Shown: positions 1-7,618 of the stretch, piece after piece
How positions within the stretch are numbered: the first letter of the stretch is position 1
Layout: every line of letters starts with the position of its first letter
Assembly: GCF_006864135.1 (NCBI RefSeq)
Contig: NZ_SADV01000001.1
Coordinates: forward strand, 427,030-491,029
Origin: Lysinibacillus sphaericus
GTDB lineage: Bacteria > Bacillota > Bacilli > Bacillales_A > Planococcaceae
Direction of reading: 5' to 3'
Length of the DNA stretch: 64,000 nt
Notes under the pieces: model-generated
Told to the model about the DNA's origin: nothing
Seen by the model: the letters and a program-made list of their open reading frames with translations, nothing else
Databases searched by the model: none
Translations under genes and position numbers: made by a program

Positions 1-272
1 GAATAATCCAGGATAAAAGTTCGATTATATTTACCCAGTTTTACAGAAATATAATAACGAGCAAGTACTATTTTGCACAAAGCTGATTGCACATAGTCAC
101 TACTTTATATTAATAAAATAGAACCAGCTTCGTCTTTATTACCACTCTGAAAACAAAAAAACAGATCAATCATGGGTAGTATTGACCATAATTGACCTGT
201 TCAACATTAAAAATATGAACTATCCGTTTCAACATAATATTGAATTTTAATTTGATTTCTCTTGATATACTT

Positions 273-965
273 TTAATAGATTTTTATTAGATTGTTGATA
301 CGTTGAGATAAATCTTCTTTTTCTGATTCCGTTAACTGTTGCCCTACGTCATCTATATTAAACTTCTCAAGTTCATATTTTATATTAAGTTCTCCATGAT
401 CATGAATTCCTTTATTAATTAATAGTTCAGCTAATGTGACTTTAATAGTAATATTCTCACTAAGCGTATTTTTACAGTCTCTTTCAAAACGTTTCAGCAC
501 TTTATCAGAAACTTCTTCTAAGGGGTTAATACTAATAATGTTATCAAAATAAACTTTTACTTCCTTAGTCATCTCATGATAATACCATCGTGCCCTAGGA
601 TCGTGATTTAATGAAATCGTTGTATCATTAAATTGACGTAATACGTAATCTCTTCTTTCTAATAGATCCTCTACTTCTTCTGTACTTAACTGCTGTCTGA
701 TACTGTTTATATTTAGATTTGTTAACACTTCACACGATAATTCCTTAGCACGCACAGATAATTTTGAATGTGTTAGAGCAATTCTCGCTAAAGCAACACG
801 GATAGTTGCTTTCTCGGCTTCTCCATCATTCATAGAAACTTCAAAATCATAAGTTGTTCTCGCCAATGCTTCATAATCACTAAATTTTTCATCTTTGTAT
901 TCCAAGTAAGTATCATAAACGGAGGTTAAAAGCTCGTAATAACTCCAATCCAATTTTCTCCACAC
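273..965 (-). CDS. Imm3-like immunity protein with internal duplication
   Basis: Predicted cytoplasmic immunity protein of 230 residues with no signal or membrane segment. The N-terminal part (EALAR at residues 32-36, charged helices) resembles the Imm3 family of polymorphic-toxin immunity proteins; this is recognition by eye. Residues ~54-108 and ~173-226 align with each other (TIRVALARIAL with TIKVTLAELLI; IRQQLSTEEVEDL with VGQQLTESEKEDL), so the protein appears to be a tandem duplication of one helical domain. The start lies 14 bases after the stop of a deaminase-toxin remnant, the usual toxin-then-immunity order, with AGGAGTG just upstream. The immunity role is inferred from this context. 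Confidence 0.6.
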   Translation of the reverse strand: MWRKLDWSYYELLTSVYDTYLEYKDEKFSDYEALARTTYDFEVSMNDGEAEKATIRVALARIALTHSKLSVRAKELSCEVLTNLNINSIRQQLSTEEVEDLLERRDYVLRQFNDTTISLNHDPRARWYYHEMTKEVKVYFDNIISINPLEEVSDKVLKRFERDCKNTLSENITIKVTLAELLINKGIHDHGELNIKYELEKFNIDDVGQQLTESEKEDLSQRINNLIKIY

Positions 966-979
966 TCCTAGATAATTTA

Positions 980-1108
980 TTATTTATTAACCTTAATTTT
1001 TTGGCTATTATTATGAATAATTTCAATATCAATATTTGGGTATTCTTTGCTAAACGCATTTATAACTCTACTACAACTACCACAAGTATCAAGTTCAGTA
1101 AATAACCG
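980..1108 (-). pseudogene. C-terminal remnant of a deaminase-type polymorphic toxin
   Basis: Open in frame to a TAA stop, with no start of its own. The readable 43 residues contain FTELDTCGSCSRVI followed by FSKEYPNIDIEI. The T-E-x-x-x-C-x-x-C then F-x-x-x-YP-x-I pattern is typical of the second half of zinc-dependent toxin deaminases (BURPS668_1122/YwqJ/DYW-like clade). The N-terminal half, with the His/Cys-Ala-Glu catalytic motif, is missing: the sequence runs directly into a truncated IS3-family orfB. The intact Imm3-like gene follows at once, so this is the tip of a lost toxin whose immunity gene was kept. Confidence 0.6.
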
Positions 1109-1721
1109 AGTGCTTTCACCGGATATTTATGCCTTAACTCATAGACTACTTGCGCTTTGTCCTGTTTGGTGATTTTTCCTTGTTTTGAACTAAGGCATTC
1201 AACTTTTTTAAATACTCATTTTCCATTTCTAGTTGTTTAATACGTGCTTCAAGTGCTTCGGTAGAGCCTTCAACTAGTGCTTGTTTCGATTGTTTATTGA
1301 ATTCTTTTTTCATGGATGGACGCCCCTTTTTCTTTGATTGAAGGGCATCTAATCCTTGTGTTTCATATTGCTTTCTCCAAACACTAATTGTTGAAGGGGC
1401 AGGTATCTTAAAAATCGCTGCCGTTTCGTTTAAGGACGTACCATTTTCAATCATAAAATTTAGTACATCCATTTTAAACTCTAGTGTGTAATTTGTATAT
1501 GGCTGAATAAAAGCTTCAACACCATTGTATTCATATTGCTTAACCCATTTAAGGATTGCTTTATTATCAGTCTCCATAGATTTAGCTATATCATAGGAAC
1601 TTTCCTTTCCATTTAAGTAACGCTCAACAGCTTGTAATTTATCTTTGGCCGTATATTTTTTGACCATACAAAAACTGCACCTCCAATTGTTAGATGTGTC
1701 TAACAATTGGGGCGCAGTTCA
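1109..1721 (-). mobile_element. Truncated IS3-family (IS150-like) insertion sequence
   Basis: The left end is recognisable at 1711-1721 (TGAACTGCGCC on the minus strand), inside a terminal hairpin formed by CAATTGTTAGA and TCTAACAATTG. OrfA is intact. OrfB survives only as about 22 codons (QDKAQVVYELRHKYPVKAL) and then joins the deaminase-toxin remnant at ~1109, so most of orfB, the DDE catalytic region and the right end are gone. The element is therefore dead in cis and marks a deletion or rearrangement junction. Confidence 0.75.
1146..1667 (-). CDS. IS3-family transposase OrfA (IS150 group)
   Basis: 173 residues starting MVKKYTAKDKL; a longer reading adds 13 residues encoded by the IS end and is unlikely. 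It has two helix-turn-helix units (about residues 10-55 and 65-110, the second with SLNETAAIFKIPAPSTISVW) and a C-terminal leucine-zipper-like coiled coil (EALEARIKQLEMENEYLKKL), the standard OrfA architecture for binding the IS ends and dimerising. The catalytic partner OrfB, normally made by frameshifting, is deleted, so the protein could at most bind IS ends. Confidence 0.85.
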   Translation of the reverse strand: MVKKYTAKDKLQAVERYLNGKESSYDIAKSMETDNKAILKWVKQYEYNGVEAFIQPYTNYTLEFKMDVLNFMIENGTSLNETAAIFKIPAPSTISVWRKQYETQGLDALQSKKKGRPSMKKEFNKQSKQALVEGSTEALEARIKQLEMENEYLKKLNALVQNKEKSPNRTKRK

Positions 1722-1760
1722 TATAGCCTCTCAAGGTTTCATTGAAAACTTTACCTTTTT

Positions 1761-2135
1761 TTAATAGATATCTAACCTTTGACAACAAAAACTTATAAAA
1801 TCACCTTCATTTATATCTCCTGGTAACAAATTGTTATCCAATTCTAATAATAGTTCACCTAATTTCACTTTTTCATATTGCTTATCAATTAATTTCCCTA
1901 TTAATCTATAGGCAAAATAATCATCTAATTTTTCAATACTATACTCTGACTTTTCAGCTTTCACAAGATTTGAGACATTTAAACAATAAATTGGCTCTAT
2001 TAATTCACTTTCTTCCAAGTAATTTAATGGTTGTGCAAAACACATTATTTCAAGTTCTCCATCTGTTACTACTACTTCAGCTTCTAAAGCTTCTTGTGAA
2101 ATCCAATTTATTTTTTTTATTTTCAATACATCCAC
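1761..2135 (-). CDS. Putative immunity protein of the adjacent toxin tip
   Basis: 124-residue acidic cytoplasmic protein of unrecognised family, rich in beta-type segments (EALEAEVVVTDGELEIMCFA) and ending FISFCCQRLDIY. It begins 7 bases after the stop of a toxin C-terminal fragment on the same strand, behind AAGGAAAGG. That spacing and order are those of a toxin-immunity pair; no other function is suggested. The immunity call rests on context only. Confidence 0.55.
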   Translation of the reverse strand: MDVLKIKKINWISQEALEAEVVVTDGELEIMCFAQPLNYLEESELIEPIYCLNVSNLVKAEKSEYSIEKLDDYFAYRLIGKLIDKQYEKVKLGELLLELDNNLLPGDINEGDFISFCCQRLDIY

Positions 2136-2142
2136 CCTTTCC

Positions 2143-2463
2143 TTACTTCTTTGTTTCTATACCTAAACTTGGTGCTTTTTTAGCAAGTTCTTTAACCGAC
2201 TTTATATGGAACGTGGTTATATTTCCTGCATTTCTATCTAGCCCAACAAATCCGTATTTTGCACTTCCTTTTCCACCAACAAGTTTCACATATCCATTCA
2301 TTTCTGGTACATATTGCCCTGTCTGAATAACGTGATTAGCATCTTCAAGATAAGTCTTTAAATTGTATTGGTTTTTACCCATTGCATCCATTATCTCTTT
2401 ACTATGCTTTTCATAATGAATTATAGCTTCATCACCTTTGAATTTAATAAGTTTATCTGTACC
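2143..2463 (-). pseudogene. Orphan polymorphic-toxin C-terminal tip (nuclease-type)
   Basis: Readable for 106 residues from an in-frame TAG to the stop, without a convincing start or ribosome site. It begins GTDKLIKFKGDEAIIHYEKH and contains YVPEMNGYVKLVGGKGSAKY and ITTFHIKSVKELAKKAP. The H-x-x-KH and lysine/glycine-rich pattern is that of toxin tips of the BECR (barnase/EndoU/colicin/RelE-like) nuclease type, carried by LXG, Rhs and phage-like effectors. Upstream it joins the right end of the IS110 element, so the delivery domain is lost. It probably acts only as donor DNA for recombination into a full-length effector. Confidence 0.6.
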
Positions 2464-2516
2464 CTATGTTGTAATCTTAAAATCCGCTAATAAAAAACAA
2501 TCTATCTTAAACCTTT

Positions 2517-3758
2517 TTAAACTACTACCTTTTCCTCTTTTATTATCGGTAATTCATAAGCTGTTTTGTGCTTTAACATACCAAATACAATGTTTACAAG
2601 CCGTCTCATGATACAAACCAATGCTTGTCCTTTTGTTTTGCCTTCTTTTAGTTTTCGTTGATAGTATGCATGGAATACTGGATTCCTTGGCAGCTTACTT
2701 CCTTTTGCCACTTGTACTTGCTGTACGGCTAAGTTGTAAAATAAAGCATGTAGCGCCCGATTTCCTTGCTTGCTTTTTTGTTCCCTTCCTTTCCCACCAG
2801 AGCCAAAGTAAACAGGCGCAATGCCCGCAAATCGTGCTAATTTATTGGCATTCTGAAAACGGCGTACATCGCCTATTTCTGCAATTAATGCCGAAGCTGT
2901 AACGAGATCTATGCCTGGCATCGTGTCTAATTGAAAGTCTAGTAAACTCATTAACCCTTTTAATTCTCGTTCCACATAGCGCATCTCCCGCTTCTTAAAT
3001 GAAATGTCTCGGACGATACTCTTTACTAGAAAGTCTCGTATTTCTTGGTGTTCTCTTATTGTGGTTCCATCCTCTTTCACCAACTTTAAAATTTCACTCG
3101 CTTTTCTCACCGAACATGTATTGTGACTGGCTTCTAATAAAAAAGTGGCCAATTGCTTAACACTTGCATCCTCTAAACAAGGTGGAGACGGATATCGTTC
3201 CCAAAATGCCAATGCTGTTTTTCCATCTACTTCTGAAAAAAACTTTTTATAGCTTGGATAGTGGTGACTTAATTGAATATGCAGTTGGTTCTTTAAAGCA
3301 CCTTGTGCCTTTACTAATGCATTTCTTCTAGTGACTAGCTGTTGTATCGACCAATATAAATCATGTGGTTTAGCATCTGGTAACTGCTCTAGTTTGTTCA
3401 CCAAAATTCTGGCTACACATTCTGCATCCCAGCTATCACTTTTTTGTGTGGTCATGTGACTTTTACGTTCAGCGTATGAAAGAGCTGGATTAACTTCTTT
3501 TACAACTTGTCCGTGCTCATCCAAAAACTGCGCTAATGCTCGTCCATAGCCCCCAACATCTTCTAAACCAAAAATAGGTGTCAAACCATCTTCCACATAT
3601 TTATAAATATCCAGTAAAAATGTTGAAAAAGCAGAAGGTTTATTTTCAAACTTTATTTCGCCTAACTTCTTATGCCAACAATCAATAATCACCGCAACAT
3701 GGTGATGCTTATGTAAATCCACTCCAACATATAAGTGTTTCTGTTTTTCGTGCATCAT
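2517..3758 (-). CDS. IS110-family transposase, copy A
   Basis: 413-residue DEDD recombinase of the IS110 family, which uses an RNA guide and a RuvC-like plus serine active site to integrate a circular element. The N-terminal DEDD residues are visible (VGVDLHKHHH, FGLEDVGGYG, QKSDSWDAECVA). The C-terminal Transposase_20 domain carries MPGIDLVTASALIAEIGD and the catalytic-serine region IAPVYFGSGGKG. Full length for the family, with AGGAGAATG upstream. It is about two-thirds identical to copy B at 7619-8851, so the two are paralogues and not a recent duplication. It lies between a short serine recombinase and a toxin tip. Confidence 0.93.
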   Translation of the reverse strand: MMHEKQKHLYVGVDLHKHHHVAVIIDCWHKKLGEIKFENKPSAFSTFLLDIYKYVEDGLTPIFGLEDVGGYGRALAQFLDEHGQVVKEVNPALSYAERKSHMTTQKSDSWDAECVARILVNKLEQLPDAKPHDLYWSIQQLVTRRNALVKAQGALKNQLHIQLSHHYPSYKKFFSEVDGKTALAFWERYPSPPCLEDASVKQLATFLLEASHNTCSVRKASEILKLVKEDGTTIREHQEIRDFLVKSIVRDISFKKREMRYVERELKGLMSLLDFQLDTMPGIDLVTASALIAEIGDVRRFQNANKLARFAGIAPVYFGSGGKGREQKSKQGNRALHALFYNLAVQQVQVAKGSKLPRNPVFHAYYQRKLKEGKTKGQALVCIMRRLVNIVFGMLKHKTAYELPIIKEEKVVV

Positions 3759-3790
3759 ACATTCTCCTATTTATTTTTAATGAATGAAAA

Positions 3791-3848
3791 TACCGGCAAC
3801 CTTAGTTCGAGCGTTCACCATCTGGTGCGCATTGGTACGAAAGCCTAT
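3791..3848 (-). ncRNA. Candidate IS110 bridge RNA core, copy A
   Basis: Non-coding left end of the IS110 element, just upstream of the transposase, where IS110-group elements encode their bridge RNA. Two blocks match copy B: ATAGGCTTTCGTACC and CTAAGGTTGCCG (minus strand). Between them is a hairpin, GCG-CACC-AGAT-GGTG-AA-CGC. Copy B has a hairpin in the same place with a wholly different but still paired stem (AGTCT/AGACT), which is compensatory variation and supports RNA structure. The exact ends cannot be set from sequence alone. Confidence 0.55.
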
Positions 3849-3907
3849 CTATTTTCACTGTTACATAAGAACTTATAAGAAAATGAGCACCTTTTTTAAG
3901 TAGCCAT

Positions 3908-4690
3908 TCAAATTATTGCAGGGTGTTGCCCATTTGCTTGAATTTGCCCATATGTATAAATCCCCCGATAAAAGCTTTCACGGTCTAAAATGCGCTTCAC
4001 TTGTACCTTTGTAAATCGTTTCCCTTTCTCTGTTCGATGACCTTCAATGTTGAGCTGTTCTGTCAATTGAGACAGTGACCAATACTTAAAAAAGTGTCGT
4101 AACTCAAATAGCCTACGTACAACTATTGCTTTCTCTGTATCCACTTCTAATACTTTTCGCCCTTTCTGTACTGTATAACCAAACATGACACCGCCACCTG
4201 CATATCCACCTTGTTCAGCTTTTTTCTTTCTGCCCCTACTTAGTTTCAATGCAATCTCTAATCGTTAATATTGGTCTAATAGCTCCAACATCCCATTCAC
4301 TAAAAAATCATTTGGTTCATGTGTGTATATGCTGTAATTTGGCTGCTCAATCGCTTTAACATCTGCGTCGTATTTTTTTAACTCTCGTTGTATCAATACT
4401 TTTGCCATATCAGAGCGCCACAAACGAGACGTATTCAGTACAATTACTTGGCTTACTTGATGATATTCTATATCTGCCAATAGCTCTTGCAAGCCTTCTC
4501 GCTCAATAGTTAATCCATCTTCATCAACTGTCGCTCCACTGATTCCTCTATCTTCATATATGTGAAGCAGTTGGAGTTTATTTTCGTCACAATACCTTTC
4601 AATTTCTTCTACTTGATACGCTAAACTATACCCTTCACGTACTTGCCCTTCTGTTGAAACTCGTACATAACCAACTACTTTCTCTTTCAT
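3908..4690 (-). pseudogene. Short serine recombinase, copy A, broken by a nonsense codon
   Basis: Site-specific serine recombinase. It starts MKEKVVGYVRVSTEGQ (catalytic Ser in RVST) and continues with a resolvase domain (GISGA, LNTSRLWRSD) and a partial Recombinase domain, ending HPAII. After LLELLDQY an in-frame TAA at about 4265 replaces the CAA (Gln) of copy B (DQYQRLEI): a single C-to-T change. The reading frame is otherwise intact on both sides, so the mutation is recent. Readthrough or a split protein is conceivable, but inactivation is more likely. Both copies end at the same residue, so the short length seems native. Confidence 0.75.
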
Positions 4691-4702
4691 AATGCTCCCT
4701 CC

Positions 4703-4730
4703 CGTTACAGCAATTAAAGTCCCTGTAACG
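4703..4730. promoter_or_regulatory. Conserved palindrome CGTTAC-N16-GTAACG beside recombinase A
   Basis: Perfect outer palindrome (CGTTACAG...CTGTAACG) starting 12 bases upstream of the recombinase start codon. The same CGTTAC-N16-GTAACG with identical spacing, followed by CTTA-x-CCG, lies 14 bases upstream of recombinase B, although the 16 inner bases differ. A 28-bp inverted repeat is the size of a serine-resolvase crossover or operator site. It may be the recombinase's own site, an autoregulatory operator, or both. Confidence 0.5.
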
Positions 4731-4896
4731 CTTACCCGTTTTTTGTGGATAACTTGTGTGTAACGTATATCCGTTACAACATACTGTACGACCTTACCCA
4801 AATTCTGCACAACCCTTTATTTTACAGTCGTTTTTTCTCTAGTATGGTCGTACACTATACATAACCGTTACAATCTAACGAAGAGGTGTTTTTATT

Positions 4897-5112
4897 ATGT
4901 CTTCTACTATTCGTTTACGTCTCAATGAAATTTTAATTGAAAAACAAATGAGCCGTCGGCAACTGGCCAAGCAAACCTCATTGCGTCCTAATACCGTCAA
5001 TGATTTATGTACACAACCCATACAACGTCTGCATATGAGTACCCTTTCAGCTTTGTGTGACACATTACATGTCTCTATCCAAGACCTACTTGTATTGGAG
5101 ATAAACGATTAA
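4897..5112 (+). CDS. Small XRE-family (Cro/CI-like) regulator, copy A
   Basis: 71-residue protein that is almost only a helix-turn-helix: IRLRLNEILIEKQMSRRQLAKQ followed by the recognition helix RPNTVNDLC and the YozG-like tail LHMSTLSALCDTLHVSIQDLL. It is divergent from the serine recombinase, with about 200 bp between them containing inverted repeats (including TGTACGACC and GGTCGTACA), and is the likely repressor of the recombinase promoter. The unit at 9.9-10.1 kb has the same arrangement. It overlaps the convergent Rep-like gene by 4 bases. Confidence 0.8.
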   Translation: MSSTIRLRLNEILIEKQMSRRQLAKQTSLRPNTVNDLCTQPIQRLHMSTLSALCDTLHVSIQDLLVLEIND

Positions 5113-5930
5113 CTCACTCGCAGAACTATTGAACTTGGTTCTTCTATCAATCTTTTCCATTCCACCCTTGCTAATTGGTCGAAGTCCAATCGATACTGAT
5201 TCGTAAGGGTCTTTTTTATTTCCCTCCGTATATACTGTGTATACATATCCCTTCCATCTCGCATGCTAGCTACCCGTTCTCGTTGCTTCTTCTTAAGTGT
5301 TTTCCAATCTGTCACTACAGCCGCAAAATAATGTTCATTCTGTTTTGGCGGATGTTTCATGAGGTCTTTAAGCAACACTTGCTCATTTACCTTGTACACC
5401 ACTTCTATTCGGCTTAATTCATGTGCTAAATAAATTCCTTTATTCCTTGCTAGTTCTAGCCGTTTATCATAAATCCTACAGTAACCATTCCGTTTACGTT
5501 GGTCGCTTCTACCAAAATATCGTGTTGTATCAAAGTGTGTCATATTCCTCCGTGTATCTGTCGGTATCACCACTATATTTTCTAACCCCGTTTGTATATC
5601 ATACGCTACATCACAGCTCACAAATTCTACTCGGCTTGCCCGCTTCCCTATCATCTCTAGTATTTCTCTGAAATGCGAGTAATGCTCTGGCCTTGTCTCA
5701 ATCCTTAGGGTATGTAAGTGACCTTCTGTTTCTCTAAAGTTTTTAAAATACATATGAATGTATACATTATCACTTTTCCATATGTGCAATTCATAGCTAT
5801 ATGTTCCACTATATATCTTCATTTTCACTTTATATTTCTGCATTCCCACCATATAAACACGTAAAAATGTCGAATGTGGTACATCCTTATAATCTATTAC
5901 AAACTTATCTATCGAAACCTCTATTTCCAT
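5109..5930 (-). CDS. Replication-initiation-factor-like protein
   Basis: 273 residues. The central and C-terminal part resembles Rep_trans/NicK-type rolling-circle initiators of integrative elements and small plasmids: ASRVEFVSCDVAYDI, then a THFDTTRYFGRS block and CRIYDKRLELARNKG with a candidate nicking tyrosine, then HELSRIEVVYKVNEQ. It would nick an origin to start rolling-circle replication. It converges on the XRE gene, with 4 bases of overlap. Together with the serine recombinase this suggests that unit A derives from a small replicating integrative element. No origin was identified. Confidence 0.6.
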   Translation of the reverse strand: MEIEVSIDKFVIDYKDVPHSTFLRVYMVGMQKYKVKMKIYSGTYSYELHIWKSDNVYIHMYFKNFRETEGHLHTLRIETRPEHYSHFREILEMIGKRASRVEFVSCDVAYDIQTGLENIVVIPTDTRRNMTHFDTTRYFGRSDQRKRNGYCRIYDKRLELARNKGIYLAHELSRIEVVYKVNEQVLLKDLMKHPPKQNEHYFAAVVTDWKTLKKKQRERVASMRDGRDMYTQYIRREIKKTLTNQYRLDFDQLARVEWKRLIEEPSSIVLRVS

Positions 5931-6032
5931 CGCCTGTTCTTCCCCTTGTATGCTAGTACTTGTATAAAATTTAACACTTAGTACACTAATTAAATAATCG
6001 TAATCTTTTCAATTTACGGATTTAAACATGCA

Positions 6033-6074
6033 AAAAAGCACTTGTCGCCTGTTATAGACAATCAAGTGCTTTAA
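6033..6074. terminator. Bidirectional hairpin terminator
   Basis: AAAGCACTTG ... CAAGTGCTTT inverted repeat with A/T runs on both sides, about 100 bases upstream of the Rep-like gene. Probably insulates that gene from transcription arriving from the immunity gene at 6752. Confidence 0.55.
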
Positions 6075-6485
6075 GTTTATATATTTTCTAAGTTTATTAA
6101 TATTTACAAGTTTTATAAGTTATTTTAGTATTGACAGTATGACATCTTTTTTATCACATGGCAAGCGTAACGTTTAAACCCTTTAGCTTGTTTAATCTCG
6201 GGTGTTTGTTGCTTATGCCACCCATAAAGTGGTCCCTTGTAAGTAAAATGGCATCTCGCCTATTCTCGCTCTTATTGCTTTATTGTTAAAATAGCACCTC
6301 TTGATGGCCTAGCCTTCATGAGTTATTAATTCATATTCAAGGAATCTTTAACCGTAAACAAGTTTTAAATGACTCTGTCATATTATACCTTGTATTTATC
6401 GCCACGAGCTTTGTCATCCTCATTAGTTTGTAGTTCTTCCATATCATACTGCACTTAACCTAAAAAATTTCATTTCGCCTAGTTC

Positions 6486-6569
6486 TCACGTTTTTGATTG
6501 CCCATACTCTGCTTGTGTCTGTACAATTAAGCTCAGTATTTCCTCTGCAGTCAGTAATTGTTTTTCCAT
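6486..6569 (-). CDS. 27-residue small ORF of unknown role
   Basis: MEKQLLTAEEILSLIVQTQA followed by EYGQSKT, behind an excellent ribosome site (GGAGGAAAAG, 5 bases from ATG). Too short to assign. It may be a real microprotein of the mobile unit or the start of a truncated gene. Confidence 0.3.
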   Translation of the reverse strand: MEKQLLTAEEILSLIVQTQAEYGQSKT

Positions 6570-6598
6570 TTTTCTTTTCCTCCTTTGATTTTGGGCAT

Positions 6599-6646
6599 AA
6601 AAAAGGCTCATTCCTCCTCATCGTTCAAGTGGAATAAGCCTTTGAA
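6599..6646 (-). terminator. Terminator downstream of immunity gene
   Basis: On the minus strand AAAGGCTTATTCC ... GGAATGAGCCTTTTTT forms a long hairpin ending in a T run, about 105 bases after the stop of the immunity gene at 6752. A typical intrinsic terminator for the toxin-immunity cassette. Confidence 0.65.
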
Positions 6647-6751
6647 AGTTTATCAAGTGTTTGAATTGTTTAATGTTTGGTTTGTAGGTTGCATTGTACG
6701 ATTTTATTATTAGAGTTGTATACCTAGTAAATTAATTCCCCTCTAACAACT

Positions 6752-7165
6752 CTAGTCTTGACCATCTAATTCAGCGACATATGCAATCTCTCTTATGAAA
6801 GATGTTACAGCATGACAATTTTCCAGATCATCCTCATCCAACATCGACCAATAATAAATAGTATTCTTATGAATACTAATGTCTTGAAGAAGATGATATC
6901 TAATCAAGCTAGCCGAATTCTCCTCAGCCTTTCCTTCTACTATTGCATCATTGAATGATGAAATAATAATAATCATTAAAGCGAATTTTTCTTCTTTGTT
7001 TAATTTGATATTTTCATAGGCGTATAAGAATTCGGTTATTCTTGAAGAATCCGACACTTCATACTCCCAATCTTGTGTAAATTCATCAGGAGCAGGTAGT
7101 TTCACTTTCTTTACAAGACCTTCAATAGCACTCTTAGTAACATACTCCGGGTAAACGTTCTCCAT
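6752..7165 (-). CDS. Putative helical immunity protein
   Basis: 137-residue acidic, all-helical, cytoplasmic protein without membrane segments (FLYAYENIKLNKEEKFALMI; HKNTIYYWSMLDEDDLENCH). Family not recognised. It starts 18 bases after the stop of the toxin tip on the same strand, behind AAAGGAGAAATAACT. Position and size indicate the cognate immunity protein; direct inhibition of the toxin is inferred. Confidence 0.55.
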   Translation of the reverse strand: MENVYPEYVTKSAIEGLVKKVKLPAPDEFTQDWEYEVSDSSRITEFLYAYENIKLNKEEKFALMIIIISSFNDAIVEGKAEENSASLIRYHLLQDISIHKNTIYYWSMLDEDDLENCHAVTSFIREIAYVAELDGQD

Positions 7166-7183
7166 AGTTATTTCTCCTTTATA

Positions 7184-7576
7184 TTATTTTCCTATTCCTG
7201 AAGGATGAGCACTGCTAAATGGAAAAGCAGACCTAATTCCACCATCCTCTTTCACTATCACTCTAGCCATATCAGGTTTTATTTCAGTACCATCTGGCAA
7301 GTATCCTCTTGATTTAATAGATGATGGTAGCGGAACATCATGAACACCAGGTCCCTTTTTCGCCACCTCTGCAATAAAATCCGCTGCACTCTTCTCATCA
7401 AGCCATTGGCTGATTTGATGTCCCTTTCCTCTGGCTCTATCTGTAAGCTGATTTGGCTTTTTCTTAGCTCCGTGCTCTGAAAAAGTATGACCATACGTGG
7501 GAGTACTTTTAGGATTTCCCCATTTAAAATTACTGGCAGCTTGTCCCGTACCCTTAGGAACATCTAAAAATGTACT
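7184..7576 (-). pseudogene. Orphan toxin C-terminal tip (HG..RA..QWLD type)
   Basis: Open for about 130 residues from an in-frame TAA (7577-7579) to the stop, with no N-terminal delivery region. It begins STFLDVPKGTGQAASNFKWG and contains YGHTFSEHGAKKK, then LTDRARGKGHQISQWLDEKS, then LPDGTEIKPDMARVIV. The H-x-x-x-HG ... RA-x-G-x-x-Q-x-x-WLD ... PDGT-x-x-P signature recurs in C-terminal domains of Rhs/CDI-type toxins. I cannot name the enzyme, but a nuclease is most likely. It abuts the right end of IS110 copy B and is followed by its immunity gene, so it is an orphan cassette. Confidence 0.6.
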
Positions 7577-7618
7577 TTATAAAAGGATGGCAGTTTGTTC
7601 AACCACCACCCATATTGA

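Larger units (their letters stand above)
5931..6751. other. Gene-poor remnant region of mobile unit A
   Basis: No substantial gene is visible. The minus strand holds short readable scraps, for example 6383-6451 (ending QTNEDDKARGDKYKV) and 6486-6569, of the sort seen beside Rep genes in small integrative elements. Two strong hairpins lie here and are listed separately. Probably decayed backbone between the Rep-like gene and the next toxin cassette. Confidence 0.4.

Noticed and set aside
4265..4690. Two separate recombinase genes (3908-4249 and 4265-4690)
   Set aside because: They are one gene split by a single in-frame stop; copy B is continuous through the same residues.
7279..7563. 94-residue minus-strand frame starting MFLRVRDKLPV
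   Set aside because: Wrong frame; the +1-shifted frame reads the conserved toxin tip with HG...QWLD.
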